Position numbers and translations under genes: made by a program. Positions 43,826-51,888 of a stretch of 64,000 nt of DNA are shown piece by piece; position 1 is the first letter of the stretch; each line of letters starts with the position of its first letter. The notes below the pieces were generated by a model, which was not told the DNA's origin, did no database searches, and worked only from the letters and a program-made list of their open reading frames with translations. The stretch spans positions 57,908,001 through 57,972,000 of the forward strand of contig OZ231126.1 in NCBI GenBank assembly GCA_965153355.1, written 5' to 3'. Source of the DNA: Flaccisagitta enflata (Eukaryota; Chaetognatha; Sagittoidea; Aphragmophora).

Positions 43826-46796
43826 TTTTTTTTTTTTGATTTTTTTTTTTGAATTTTTTTTTGAAAAAAAAAATTTTTTTTTTTTAAATTTTTTTTTTGA
43901 ATTTTTTTTTTTTTTTTTGAATTTTTTTTTTTTTGTCGTGTGTCTTCTCGAGTCGCGTTTACGCGACGAGAAAGCTTCAAAAATTACAGTCCCCAGTCGG
44001 GGACTGTAATTTTGAAGCTTTTTTTCTTAGTTTTTCTTCACTTTGATTTCCTTTCCCATTTTTAAATTTTTCGATAAATCCTCCCCTCCCCCGCATCCAT
44101 TTCTGTTAATTCTTTCCAGATCGAGGATCTTACTGAAGACAATTTTTTCCGACGACATCAACGTTACGAGATGTTGGAGAAGCGGCGGTACACGAACTTC
44201 CTTGTGGTAATTAGCTTGGAGGAAATTAATTGATAGATGTTTTTAACTCTCGATTAGTAGGATCCAAATCGTATACATGTAATGATAGAACAAGTTCTAA
44301 GCACTTGCGAGTCAACGACTAAGTAACAATCATCCTTTGCAAATGGATCTCTGATCTTCTTTCTTCTTCCATTTTTAACAGCCTGGGCGCCGTGGTCCGA
44401 GATCGACTCGCTCGGATAGTGGAACTAATACACCCGATCCAACCTCACCGGATTCTACCTTCCATCACTTGTCACACGGAGATGGACTGCCGGACGACAA
44501 GTAAGCCTCGTTTAATTCCAACATCAATAGACACGGACGGAAATTGCCCCTGACGTGCTTTTACCCACTTGGTAATCGGCACACTGAAATCATCTGCAGC
44601 TTGACACCAGCAGAATCTCCTTCGCACCTTACAAAAAAACAAAATAAAGAAAAAAAGAAATAATCAGCATATAACAATAGAGTGAAGTACTAGTATTAGT
44701 TTAAGATTGAACAACTATGCCATCAGTAAGTACCGGACCATCTTAAACCATGGGAGGCGACAAAAGCGGAGTATAAAACATCCTGCTGCGTCATTACAGA
44801 GGAAGGCGAAATATAAAATGTGAACCCCCTAAAACTGTAGCACCCCCCTTACAGATCAAACTACACCAATAAATAATTTGTATTGGGTTTTAAATCATAG
44901 CTTAGGACTATACAAGTGGCGCCACCAGGGCGATTTTGAAATTTCCACTCCAGTTCAAAATTATAGTACAAAAACCTTATTTTTATGAATATTTAAAATT
45001 AGCTCATTTTAACATGTTTATTAGTTATATTTTGAGTTAGAGATCAAAATTTAAAAATCGCTTTGGTGGCGCCACTTCTATTGATACAAATATTCTTTCT
45101 TTACCCTAAAAGTCTCTATAATATAATTGGTTAGAGCTGTAGGTGGGGGTGCTACAGTTTTTAGGGGGTTCACACCTTGTATTTAGCACTTCTCTGTACA
45201 TTACATACTGTATCATTACATTTGTGAATTTCTACTTTACATTACTTTTTCTCTCGTTTTATGGTTTATTCCTTCAGCGCGTCCACCGACGTTCCATCAC
45301 CGTCCGCCGTGCATTCGCCGAATCCCCCGTTCGACGATCGGAGTCTCGACGGGTTTTCTTCGTTAACCACGCTTCCTCTCCATCAAGTGCCTACATCTTC
45401 CTCTTCCGGGATTGTTCATCCATCCAAGCGCCGTCCCACTGTTTCCTCCACTTCGACGTCGCGCGATCGCAATTTCTCGTCTTCGAGTAGCCTCGGCGGC
45501 TCGACCGCCGCCCGACTGCTCGCCGACTTTATGAATTGCGGTGATAACGACGTCGAAGATAGTTTGGTCGACGAGGACGCCACGGACTTGGACGACGATT
45601 ACGACGATCTCAGCGCCGATGATGACAACAACGATCGAACGAGTGGCTTCTCTCGCGCCGGCAACGCTTACTGGGAGCTTAGAAAGTTTCCGCTTGAGGG
45701 CGATGACTTGGATGATCTCGGTCTAGAAAACGGCGAGATGGATGACGAAGACGTTTGGTTCGGCAACGACGTTAGGATCGTGGATGGTGGCATTCGAAGT
45801 AGATTCGCCTCTGAAACCGCCGCTTCGTCTCCATTTCGTAAAGCGGAAGTGACCTCGAGGAGCGCCTCGTTGGATCGTGCGTCCGCTTCGACGATTGCGA
45901 CCGGCGCCGGAGGAGACGCCTCTTCCACATTGCATCAAAACGGTGACGGGAAAATAGCGCCTCCGTTGACGCCTAGCTCGACATCAGGTTGGCGTGACAG
46001 TGGGACGGTGGCGCGCCATAGCTGAACACTTTATTATAAATGGTTCCATGTTCCTTGTCTTTCATTTTTAGTCGCGGACAAGCGACTCTTTAAGAGGCTT
46101 TGTCCGTCCGTCCGTTGGTCGGTCGGTTGGTTGGTCGGTTGGTCGGTCCGTGGTGATCGAGTTGGAAAGTGTGAAAACGCGCATTTCCGCCCCTGCCCAC
46201 CCGTCCGCGACTGGTATTGGCCGTGTATCCGGCCTTGTTTATCAACTCATGAATCATAAGTCTGAATGTGACCACATGTGACCAGTATTCGTCAAATCGG
46301 AACCTAAGTTCCTCCCGATTGTTGCGACCATATGTCGACAGCTACCAACTGTACAGCCTTTTCTAAATGGTCGAGTACACGCTCCACATATCCGGATTAA
46401 ACTTGCCTTTCGTTTCGTCTTTAATTTCTAATAACAGTGGAAGACGACGAAGACGAGGATGAAGACAACGAAGACGATAGTAACGATCCAGAGTGGAGAA
46501 TCGATGATGACAGAGACTCGGAAAGCGGGAAACGAAAAACAAAAACCTCCGATGAAGAGTCCGAAACTTTAACTAGCACCATAGTCGGCGGTAATGGTGT
46601 TGGAGGTCGTGGTGGTAGTGGCGGCGGCGGCGGCGGCGGCGGCGGCGTAAGCGGAAGTAAGAAAGGTTGTTCTAAAATTCAACAACAGATTAGGAAAGGA
46701 CGAAAGAAGTGCAGGGATAAGACTGCGACGACCCATCCCAATAACAAAAACCGGAAAAAGAATGCCTTAGGATTAAAGCTTTCCAGCAGACGTTAA
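20960..46796 (+). CDS. KANSL1: KAT8 regulatory NSL complex subunit 1, complete
   Basis: Seventeen exons: 20960-22463, 23796-24008, 24135-24337, 25147-25364, 27410-27629, 29019-29488, 29601-30235, 31207-31317, 31975-32174, 32358-32512, 34850-34995, 35199-35266, 35361-35636, 44120-44206, 44382-44500, 45278-45987, 46438-46796. The sum is 5,694 nt, about 1,897 residues, against 1,105 in human KANSL1; all junctions keep phase. Landmarks in family order: Ser-rich N-terminus starting [43 protein letters not shown] and SDLEYRIRQ (about 717-740); [11 protein letters not shown] (887 on), the WDR5-binding motif; [27 protein letters not shown] domain starting [19 protein letters not shown] (about 1282) and resuming [13 protein letters not shown] (1474); acidic and poly-Gly C-terminus. 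KANSL1 scaffolds the nuclear NSL complex, binding MOF/KAT8 through PEHE and WDR5 through the Arg motif, for H4 acetylation at promoters. Start: first ATG after an in-frame stop. The exon 6/7 border has two equal options. Confidence 0.93.
22464..23795. other. KANSL1 intron 1 with a TA-flanked MITE
   Basis: 1.3 kb between GTATGT at 22464 and acceptor GACAG at 23795. Most of it is the element at 22761-23659. A further CAGTTGAGCCTCGCCATAAC, resembling pogo-type ends, lies at 22692. Confidence 0.6.
22761..23659. mobile_element. Tc1/mariner-type MITE with TA target sites
   Basis: The left end CAGTAGAGCTTCACTAGAGC and the inverted right end CAGATAAGCTTCACCAGAAG match, and TA flanks both (22759-22760, 23660-23661). 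A related, shorter element lies at 60047-60247. GGATGAGGATGAGGAGGTGG-type simple sequence is in the middle. No transposase ORF. Confidence 0.55.
24457..25083. mobile_element. Inverted-repeat element, GGGCAGCGGCCCC type, copy A
   Basis: Arms of about 50 bp: GCAGCGGCCCCAAAGG with GTCCTGTAGAACAC at 24464-24512, and its inverse near 24973-25022. GTCC/GGAC tracts sit just inside each arm and the repeated phrase GGATTTGGGCCATTTTGCTT fills the centre. Occupies the intron between KANSL1 exons 3 and 4. Related copies at 32661-34692. Confidence 0.65.
25556..26340. repeat. (TG)n microsatellite with regular CTTT interruptions
   Basis: About 780 bp of GTGTGT runs broken every 14-24 bases by TCTTT or TCTG. 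It gives open frames in all three + frames, which are not genes. Confidence 0.95.
26705..26775 (-). repeat. R1 hairpin repeat, 3' part only
   Basis: GACACGCAACTCTACTAGAG, GCTTTGTCCGTCGGTCC and CACGAGTCGGAAAGTGGGAA match 46068-46250. The far end is missing. Confidence 0.5.
27630..29018. other. KANSL1 intron 5 with a 16-bp minisatellite
   Basis: Donor GTAATG at 27630, acceptor ATCACAG at 29018. About half is the minisatellite at 27904-28612; the rest is unique. Confidence 0.75.
27904..28612. repeat. 16-bp minisatellite, about 44 units
   Basis: Unit ACAAATAGGCAGACGA. Variants are grouped: ACGAAC units to the left, AGATGAGC/ACGAGC units near 28270-28325, and ACAAAC units at 28430-28605. All three - frames stay open across the array because no frame of the unit contains a stop. 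Confidence 0.95.
30236..31206. other. KANSL1 intron 7
   Basis: 971 bp, donor GTCGGT, acceptor TTTCCAG. Contains an R2 hairpin repeat (30685-30822) and a G run at 30358. No other feature seen. Confidence 0.65.
30685..30822 (+). repeat. Dispersed hairpin-CAAAAAA repeat, type R2
   Basis: Starts GAACAAGGCCAAAAG, has AAGGTGCGACGTGTTGATCG and CGACCGACCAACCAACC tracts, then GCCAGTTATAGAGGTGC, the GGTGC-TTTGTC-GCACC hairpin and CAAAAAA. Confidence 0.65.
31318..31974. other. KANSL1 intron 8, no feature seen
   Basis: 657 bp of AT-rich unique sequence with donor GTAAGT and acceptor GTTCAG. I see no repeat family or coding frame in it. Confidence 0.6.
32661..34692. mobile_element. Composite of GGGCAGCGGCCCC-type elements, outer ends inverted
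   Basis: The left end CTTTTTGGGCAGCGGCCCC (32661) and the inverted right end (34600-34692) both continue AAAGGGCCGATGTCCTGTAG. A further internal end (GGGCAGTGGCCTCAAAGG, 34245) and the phrase GGTCAGCGGTACCCGATGCC (34189) show that 34189-34692 is one copy and 32661-33000 part of another. Both hold a 20-bp-scale repeat of the type CCTCAAATCAGCCCTCCAGG (inverted in the right copy). The MITE at 33093-33647 lies between them. Fills KANSL1 intron 10. Confidence 0.6.
33093..33647. mobile_element. MITE with CAGGGGTAGG ends, 6-bp TSD TAATTA
   Basis: Inverted ends CAGGGGTAGGAAAGCTAAAA and its complement at 33628-33647, flanked by TAATTA at 33087-33092 and 33648-33653. The interior is reiterated TTTTTAAACTTTTTTAAA. 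Same plan as 8609/10844: CAGGG end, AAAGCTAAAAA just inside, 6-bp TSD. A related flanking repeat at about 49980-50350 lacks it. Confidence 0.85.
36285..37590. repeat. Long palindrome (foldback element), 1.3 kb
   Basis: The left arm starts GGTTTGGATGGATTATAAAA; the right arm ends with the inverse (TTTTATATTCCATCCGAACC). Collinear inverted blocks include CTAACCCATCATACCCTACA, CCCCTGAGCAGAGATATGGG, GAACCGCC..GACGATTTTTG, TTCAGGAATCAAGAT and TTTTACATCTTATTTT. The axis is near 36800. The right arm carries about 270 bp with no partner (37110-37390). Confidence 0.85.
37860..38552. repeat. Tandem array of about 170-200-bp units
   Basis: TACATAGGCAGAGGGTAGTAAACTTATG-like units begin near 38020, 38189 and 38392. 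An inverted partial unit precedes them (37890-38000). The next unit's start (TATGTAGTAATATATTACTG) appears only after the LINE at 43051, so the LINE interrupts the array. Confidence 0.75.
39075..40097 (+). CDS. LINE ORF1 protein with PHD-type zinc finger
   Basis: 340 codons from the first ATG; the frame is open further upstream (to about 38988) but only with a GTG. Residues 29-90 hold a C4HC3 pattern: [24 protein letters not shown], a PHD/RING-like finger known from CR1-type ORF1 proteins. A Lys/Glu-rich coiled coil follows (about 95-190), then [13 protein letters not shown] and RPLVVKVSN, typical of the RRM-like nucleic-acid-binding part, then a basic tail. Such proteins bind the element RNA as a chaperone. 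The stop overlaps the ORF2 start in ATGA (40094-40097). No break seen. Confidence 0.85.
   Translation: MGNDKEKGATGGGTPDTRSKSVKAVKNPCGKCMKECVSGSSIPCGGACNYHYHQACVDGMTPEYVDNCEKIDRIYGGSSFLCMICQNVIGFMNNTFKAQQDEMKAIRAEMKAGNAEKRILQEKVKALEAEIRLLIAQIAGVQSNTDQVKTKVVTMELGMEAGMEKALKEVQVEMVKENEEKDRKSSNLVIHGAAESGKMDKEEVKADEEEMVMKMAEAMEVEVEGDIQVMYRAGAKKNDGKPRPLVVKVSNDTTREKLLTNGNRLARKTEWRKVFVSLDLTYQQREEARKLDAQLYEEAEKKTEEAKNEGREGGRYKVVGQRGRRKEEGGRRIEWRDDRE
40094..42942 (+). pseudogene. LINE ORF2: endonuclease-reverse transcriptase, one frameshift
   Basis: The first frame runs 40076/40094-41596 and the second resumes at 41600 and ends at TAG 42940-42942. Endonuclease motifs: [35 protein letters not shown]. 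Reverse transcriptase motifs: [15 protein letters not shown] (second frame), [30 protein letters not shown] (42058-42075), KDLGV, then the C-terminal LPLY-like and W/P-rich region typical of CR1. The frame change lies in CTTTAAAAAGGCAGC (41551-41565) and fits loss of one G. All catalytic motifs are otherwise present. The ATG at 40094 in ATGA is the likely start, since the nuclease fold begins at once. A sequencing error at the A run cannot be excluded. Confidence 0.87.
43358..43678. mobile_element. hAT-like MITE, 8-bp TSD GGTTTGCA
   Basis: Inverted ends CAGGGGTGTATATTCTTGAG and CAGGCCTGTATATTCTTGAG, flanked by GGTTTGCA at 43350-43357 and 43679-43686. The interior repeats TTTGATTTTCTTCCCC with C and G runs. 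A shorter relative with CAGGGGTGTATATAG lies at 25383-25491. TSD length and CAG ends point to hAT. Confidence 0.75.
43715..43935. repeat. (CA)n tract followed by poly-T runs
   Basis: ACACAC with ACTCGCAC variants (43715-43822), then T-rich TTTTTTTTGAATT runs to 43935. Confidence 0.9.
43962..44025. repeat. Short perfect hairpin
   Basis: GAAAGCTTCAAAAATTACAG followed by TCCCCAGTCGGGGA and CTGTAATTTTGAAGCTTTTT: a stem of about 25 bp with a GGGGACT palindrome in the middle, just upstream of KANSL1 exon 14. Confidence 0.7.
44501..45277. other. KANSL1 intron 15 with a local inverted repeat
   Basis: GTGAACCCCCTAAAACTGTAG (from 44820) and its inverse CTACAGTTTTTAGGGGGTTC (45151-45171) bracket about 350 bp. 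TGGCGCCAC is repeated inverted inside (44916, 45066). This looks like a foldback element; no TSD was resolved. Confidence 0.55.
45988..46437. other. KANSL1 last intron
   Basis: Donor GTTGGC after ACATCAG and acceptor AATAACAG. If this intron is retained, translation stops at 46020-46022. Contains an R1 hairpin repeat (46068-46250). Confidence 0.65.
46068..46250 (-). repeat. Dispersed hairpin-CTAAAAA repeat, type R1
   Basis: The + strand reads TTTTTAGTCGCGGACAAGCG, ACTCTTTAAGAGGCTTTGTC, GTCC/GGTC tracts, CGCCCCTGCCCACC and ends GTATCCGGCCTTGTTTA. Full layout with both ends. Confidence 0.65.
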
Positions 46797-46967
46797 AAAA
46801 CTCATCGGACTGTGCACACTGGTAAAGATTTATCAACCATTTAATCATGAAGTCATTTTCTCCCGCATACTGATCATTATTTTTTGCTTCATCCACATCA
46901 ATCACGTTTGGGAAGTCATTTTTGATCATTTCTTCATCCGCAGCATCACCAGATTTGGTGTCGTCTG

Positions 46968-46973
46968 AATAAA
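46968..46973 (+). terminator. AATAAA, candidate KANSL1 polyadenylation signal
   Basis: First canonical AATAAA after the KANSL1 stop, 172 nt downstream, in AT-rich sequence. Confidence 0.4.
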
Positions 46974-47489
46974 ATATTTCAATGATAAAAATTTGCATAC
47001 AAATCCTCTTCGGATCCACCAGTAGTAAGTATTTATAAGACAGGGTTAACATTGGAATCCCTCCGTAATGTTACTTGTTTTCAGTTGGAGCATAAAAAGG
47101 TTTTATTGTTCTCCTCTACCCCCGTGCGATATCACTAATGAATAGTAGCGCATGTACGTTTTCGTCGGTTTTATTCATTTCCTCGAAAATGAGTCGTAAT
47201 CGTGACATTCTTGATGATGTAGACATAACGTTTTTTAACGATTAATTTATTCTATGTGCGTGTTTTCTTCTTGGCAGACTCTCACTTTTTAAGCGGGGAT
47301 ATGAAATCTTTCCTGTTGTCTTTACCTTTTTCGTCCTAAAAACGTTTAACGAAGTACGATGGGAGGGGTAATAACTGATGTTGTCTTTGAGGCGTACCTC
47401 ACAATTTGGATTCTGTACGAACTGGTCATTGTCGGGGTTGCATCTGCCGTGTAGCAAAAAATTTCTCCGAAGACCTGCCGCAGTTCATA

Positions 47490-48091
47490 CAGTACCTTCC
47501 GAGCAAACCCGGAAAAAACTGGAGGATTAATTTTTGTTACTTTGATTTTATTTTTTAAACTTTATTTTTTGTATTTAACTTAATTAAAAGATACTTAATT
47601 CCTTGAACATATATGGCTGTTAAAAAGAATAACTCGTGAAATCAAAGTGCATGAAGACATCAATATGGAGTGTTCTAACCCAGACTATTGGATTCAGCAG
47701 AAAATTTTACCTAGCTTAGACTACATGAACAGCTCAATCAGATAATTATTTCAGGTTTTATGGCCATTTATAGTTTTTAAGGACAATTGTCCTAAATTAT
47801 TTTGAGACAATTGTCCTTAAAAACTTAAAATAGTTGTAAAACCTGAACTAATAGTCTGATTGAGCTGTAGGTAAAATTTTCTGCTAAATCCAATGGTTTG
47901 GGTTAGAACACTCCATATTGATATCTTCATGCACTTTGATTTCACGAGTTATTTTTTTTGACAGTCAAATATGTTCAAGAAATTAAGTATATTTTAATAA
48001 AATTTGAGACAAAAAATGAAATTTGAAAAATGAAATTAAGGTAACAAAAATTAATCCTCCAGTTTTTGCCGGGTTTGCTCGGAAGGTACTG
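47490..48091. mobile_element. Foldback MITE with TA target sites, 602 bp
   Basis: Ends CAGTACCTTCCGAGCAAACC and its inverse, flanked by TA (47488-47489, 48092-48093). The two halves are nearly full inverted copies meeting near 47795 (GGACAATTGTCC). CAGT ends and a TA target fit the Tc1/mariner superfamily. A degenerate copy is at 476. Confidence 0.8.
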
Positions 48092-48109
48092 TACCTATTT
48101 TATATTTTC

Positions 48110-48230
48110 CCTCTTGTTTTCCATCTCCCAAAGCTTTCTCTTTCTTTCTTTCTTTCTTTTTCATTCTTTCTCTTACTTTCTTTCTCTTTCTTTCTTTCTT
48201 TCATTCTTTCTTCTCTATGTTGGATTTTCT
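48110..48230. repeat. (CTTT)n microsatellite
   Basis: TTTC/CTTT units with CATT interruptions beside the MITE. Confidence 0.85.
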
Positions 48231-48376
48231 TGCTTTATTTTCTTTACTTGTTTACTGTTTTCCTTCCATCCTTTCGGTTATCCCTTTCCCTTCCTTATTC
48301 CTGCCGCTGCCGCACCTTGGACCAAGCGGCCCAATGTTTTCGGATAAGCTTTTGGCCGCCACTCTTGTTGTTCATG

Positions 48377-50350
48377 TAGTATTTGGGTGCTTCACATAGC
48401 AAAAGTTGGGAATATCCTCTCACCCTACTGGGGGAATATTTGATGGTATGTTTTCCCCCTCATGTGCTCAAAACCTGTGTACCTGATCGTTTTTGATTAT
48501 TTTTATAACATTTTTACCTAGATCAAAAGAGATTTGGGATCTTTGATCCATTTTAGGGACCGCGAGTTCCATTTATTTATCACCACTCAATGGTGGTTGT
48601 GGTGAAAATGTTGAAATTCAGTCACTTTGGGCTCCAAATTGGGCCACTTTGCTTTTGAAATTTGACCTAAAATCCATGAGATTATGAAACTAGAGCTCAA
48701 GAGCTAACCAGTGGTGCGATCCGCATGTTGCTATCATTTTTTGTTAAGATTTGAGCGCTTTTCAAAGATGGAAGGGTATGAGAGTTTTTTTACCAGTTGA
48801 ATTTAGTGGTCAATTTTGACATTTTTTACAATTTTTGATATATATCCGCTTTGGATGGACAAATTTAGATGAAATTGGTGACCAAATTGAAGAGTTTTTG
48901 ATGCTCTAACTGAATCTGGTAAAATTTTTGATCGATATGACCCTCAAAATTTTTGGGAGACTCTAAAAGCAGGTGCTAAAAAGTGAATTTTTTCACCATT
49001 TTGGCTACTTTGGTAAAAAAATTTGGGCACTTCCGAGATAGAAAAAGACAAAAAATTCATGGGCAAATTAAACTACAGTTCAAGATCTAACCAGTGGTGC
49101 AATCGGCATGCCAATATGTTGAAGCATATAGATTGGGCAGAGCTTTTAGGCTCACAATGACCAAAAAATGTCATTTAATCATACCCACCGATCTTTGAAG
49201 CTCTGCTAAATCTATATGCTTCAACATATTGACATGCCGATTGCACCACAGGTTAGATCTTGAACTGTAGTTTAATTTGCCCATGAATTTTTTGTCTTTT
49301 TCTATTTTGGAAGTGCCCAAATGTTTTGACCAAAGTAGCCAAAATGGTGAAAAAATTCATTTTTTAGCACTTACTTCTAGAGTCTCCCAAAAATTTTGAG
49401 GATCATATCGATCAAAAATTTTACCAGATTCAGTTAGAGCATCAAAAACTCTTTAATTTGGTCACCAATTTCATCTAAATTTGTCCATCCAAAGCGGAGA
49501 TATATCATATATTGTAAAAAATGTCAAAATTGACCACCAAATTCATCTGGTAAAAAAACCTCATACCCTTCCATCTTTAAAAAGCTCTCAAATCTTAACA
49601 AAAAATGTTAGCAACATGCGGATTGCATAACTGGTTAGCTCTTGAGCTCTAGTTTCATAATCTCATGGATTTTGGGTCAAATTTCAAAACCGAAGTAGCC
49701 CAATTTTGAGCCCAAAGTGACCATATTTCAACATTTTCACCACAACCACCTTTGAGTGGTGAGAAATAAACGGAACTCGCGATCCCTAAAATGGATCAAA
49801 GATCCCAAATCTCTTTTGTTCTAGGTAGTAATATTATAAAAATAATCGAAAATGATCAGGTACATAGGTTTTGAGCACATGAGGGGGAAAACATACCGTC
49901 AAGGGGATATGGAGGAACAAAAATCATGAAGATGGCTTTTTTTCCTTTTTACAAAATTCCTTCATCTTTTGTTTTGGTCCTAAAGTTTCCACAGATTCCA
50001 AGAATTCAGCAAAATCCTGTGTGGTTTTGGTACTAAAAAGGCAATAATCTATTTCAAAAAATCATAATATTATTAAAAATAAATTAAAATATCAGATCAT
50101 AAGCTATGAACAATATCCTTTAAAGAGTAGAAATTTGTAAAAGCTAATTCAATGAATATCAGCATATTGTTTTATCCTATTGCATTATGTAAATTAGGTC
50201 TTCAAAAACGATTTTTTTTAAAAACAGAAGATAAACAATTTTTGATAAAAAAAATGGTAAGAGTTCTAAAATTGATAACTCCATATTAGGTAAAGAGGGT
50301 GAAAAGAAATAACCTACTTTTGCTATGTGAAGCACCCAAATGTAGTATAG
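48377..50350. repeat. Long palindrome, arms of about 0.75 kb
   Basis: Left-arm blocks reappear inverted in order: GGTATGTTTTCCCCCTCATG / inverse at 49884-49905; GATCAAAAGAGATTTGGGAT / inverse near 49795-49820; TGAGATTATGAAACTAGAGC / inverse near 49650; TTTGGATGGACAAATTTAG / inverse near 49480; CAGTGGTGCAATCGGCATG / inverse near 49232. The axis is near 49165. The outermost block GGGTGCTTCACATAGCAAAAG (48386) pairs with 50318-50338, so about 410 bp in the right arm (49906-50317) has no partner. That unpaired part resembles 33010-33925 without its MITE. Confidence 0.85.
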
Positions 50351-50634
50351 ACCGTCTAAGCTGTGCATAGGGGTGGCTTTAGGGGTGCTGGCGAATTTGC
50401 TACCTCTCTCATTGTATTATCGTTGATTCTGAAATTCATTTGAGTTGTTTTGGAAGATTTTTGATCTCACTCACTCACTCACTCGTTAAGCCTAGACAAT
50501 ATTCTTGATAGCCTTAATTGCATTTAATGGTCAGAAGTTTCTTTTTTTAGAAGATAATAATTTCATTTCAGATATTCAATGAACTAGGTCAAGTAGGCCA
50601 ATCGATGCATGTGGATTGTCAAAAGTTTGCGTGA

Positions 50635-50700
50635 CGGGCCGACCGGCCAACCGACGGACAGACATAACCGGTTATAGAGGTGCGTAGGCGCATCTAAAAA
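50635..50700 (+). repeat. R2 hairpin repeat, 3' part
   Basis: GGGCCGACCGGCCAACCGAC, CATAACCGGTTATAGAGGTG, then the GGTGCGTAGGCGCATC hairpin and TAAAAA. Confidence 0.55.
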
Positions 50701-51470
50701 TTGAATTGAAAACGCGGAAGTTTTCCTCTATTTGGAGAAGAAGCATATTGCAAAACCGACAATGACCTACACCGAAGACCTGTACTTCTTGATGCGGGGC
50801 ATGGGAAGGAAAGGGCTCTTTCATGTTTATTTCTTATGACCATTTACTGAAGTATTTTAAGGGTTAGAACTTCAGTCAAGGGCTATGCTGTGTGGTTAAA
50901 TTATCCCTTCAGTGTATTCGGCGTGGTTTGGGATGGGGGGGGTGTTCATTTTCGTTCATGGTGCCGTCGTCACTACATGTATCCGACACAATCACTACTA
51001 TTATGAAGCAAATTTCCCAATTTAATCTATAAAAGAAACATAGATTCCAACTTTTGTTTAATTATTGCATCGCTTTCTAGTGAATACTTTTCATCATTAC
51101 GAAAAAAAGATTATGGCATTACTATCGTTACAAAAAAACAAAAATTCTTGTGGGCATATTGTTGTATGAATTTCCTTTTTTTCATCTCCCGCTCGAAATA
51201 GCTTTCAATTCATTTCAGTCTTTCAATTTCATTTTCAGATTACACTAGCTAGTAGAGGGTCTCTAACTAACCCTAACTTTGACTGTTTCTCTCCCTCAAC
51301 TCCCTCCTTCGTGTCCTACCACGTAGTACTTGCGCACTCTTTCCCCCTCGATCACTTTTGCTTTCTCGGAAGCTTCACGGTGGAAGGCATGATCTCCTAG
51401 TCCCCCAATCAATTGCGAATTTTCTGGAAAAAGGTGCCCTCTACAGCTATAAAGCGACGGTAACTGGCTC

Positions 51471-51782
51471 TTAAAGCTGCGTCGCCGCTGCAAATTTTCG
51501 ACCAAGCTTCGCCGCAGTCGCGTTTCCTCCTTTCACCAATGGGCTGATAGCGTTGCTGATTCGTTTCAAAACTTGGCGCCCCTCCGTGGGTGCATCAGTA
51601 CTTAAAACGATCGTTGAAATGCTATTAAACGTACGTTCATTCTGCGAATTAGTGGTTATTTCCACTGCTTCCACTATTGTTTGCGGCGACAGAATATCGA
51701 ATTGCTGAGGTGACACTTTCTCTCTGAATAGACTCAATTTTATAAGCAAGTTATCCCAGCCAATCGGCGATCGAATCGGCAT
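51471..51782 (-). CDS. Hypothetical 103-residue protein, head to head with cyclin T
   Basis: A single open frame from ATG 51782 to the stop at 51471. It starts MPIRSPIGWDNLLIKL and ends AAKLGRKFAAATQL; no signal peptide or membrane segment. Its ATG is 106 bp from the cyclin T ATG on the other strand, with a CRE between them, which fits a bidirectional promoter. I do not recognise the family. It could also be the first exon of a longer gene or chance. Confidence 0.35.
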   Translation of the reverse strand: MPIRSPIGWDNLLIKLSLFREKVSPQQFDILSPQTIVEAVEITTNSQNERTFNSISTIVLSTDAPTEGRQVLKRISNAISPLVKGGNATAAKLGRKFAAATQL

Positions 51783-51859
51783 TTTTGATCCACCAATACG
51801 ACTCGTCGTCTCGCTCTTGCAGTAAAAAAAAAGTAAATTCTTCGAAGTAAACTAAGGCA

Positions 51860-51867
51860 TGACGTCA
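51860..51867. promoter_or_regulatory. Perfect CRE (TGACGTCA) at the cyclin T start
   Basis: The palindromic CREB/ATF site lies 21 bp before the cyclin T ATG (51889) and 77 bp before the divergent ORF. CREs near transcription starts are typical of housekeeping bidirectional promoters; binding is inferred. Confidence 0.5.
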
Positions 51868-51888
51868 TCGGTTGCATGATCTACTGTA

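Larger units (their letters stand above)
35637..44119. other. KANSL1 intron 13 (8.5 kb), repeat-filled
   Basis: The largest intron of the gene, between donor GTAACA and acceptor TTTCCAG. In order it holds unique AT-rich sequence, a 1.3-kb palindrome, a tandem array, a full-length LINE in the same orientation as KANSL1, an 8-bp-TSD MITE and a CA/poly-T tract. Confidence 0.85.
46797..51470. other. Intergenic region KANSL1 to cyclin T, palindrome-rich
   Basis: Holds the KANSL1 3' UTR, a 602-bp TA-flanked foldback MITE, a CTTT microsatellite, a 2-kb palindrome and an R2 hairpin repeat. Short - strand ORFs at 46690-47052, 47242-47457 and 51296-51505 have no recognisable similarity. Confidence 0.65.

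Noticed and set aside
46690-47052. 120-codon - strand frame across the KANSL1 stop
   Set aside because: Overlaps the KANSL1 last exon antisense and shows no family similarity.
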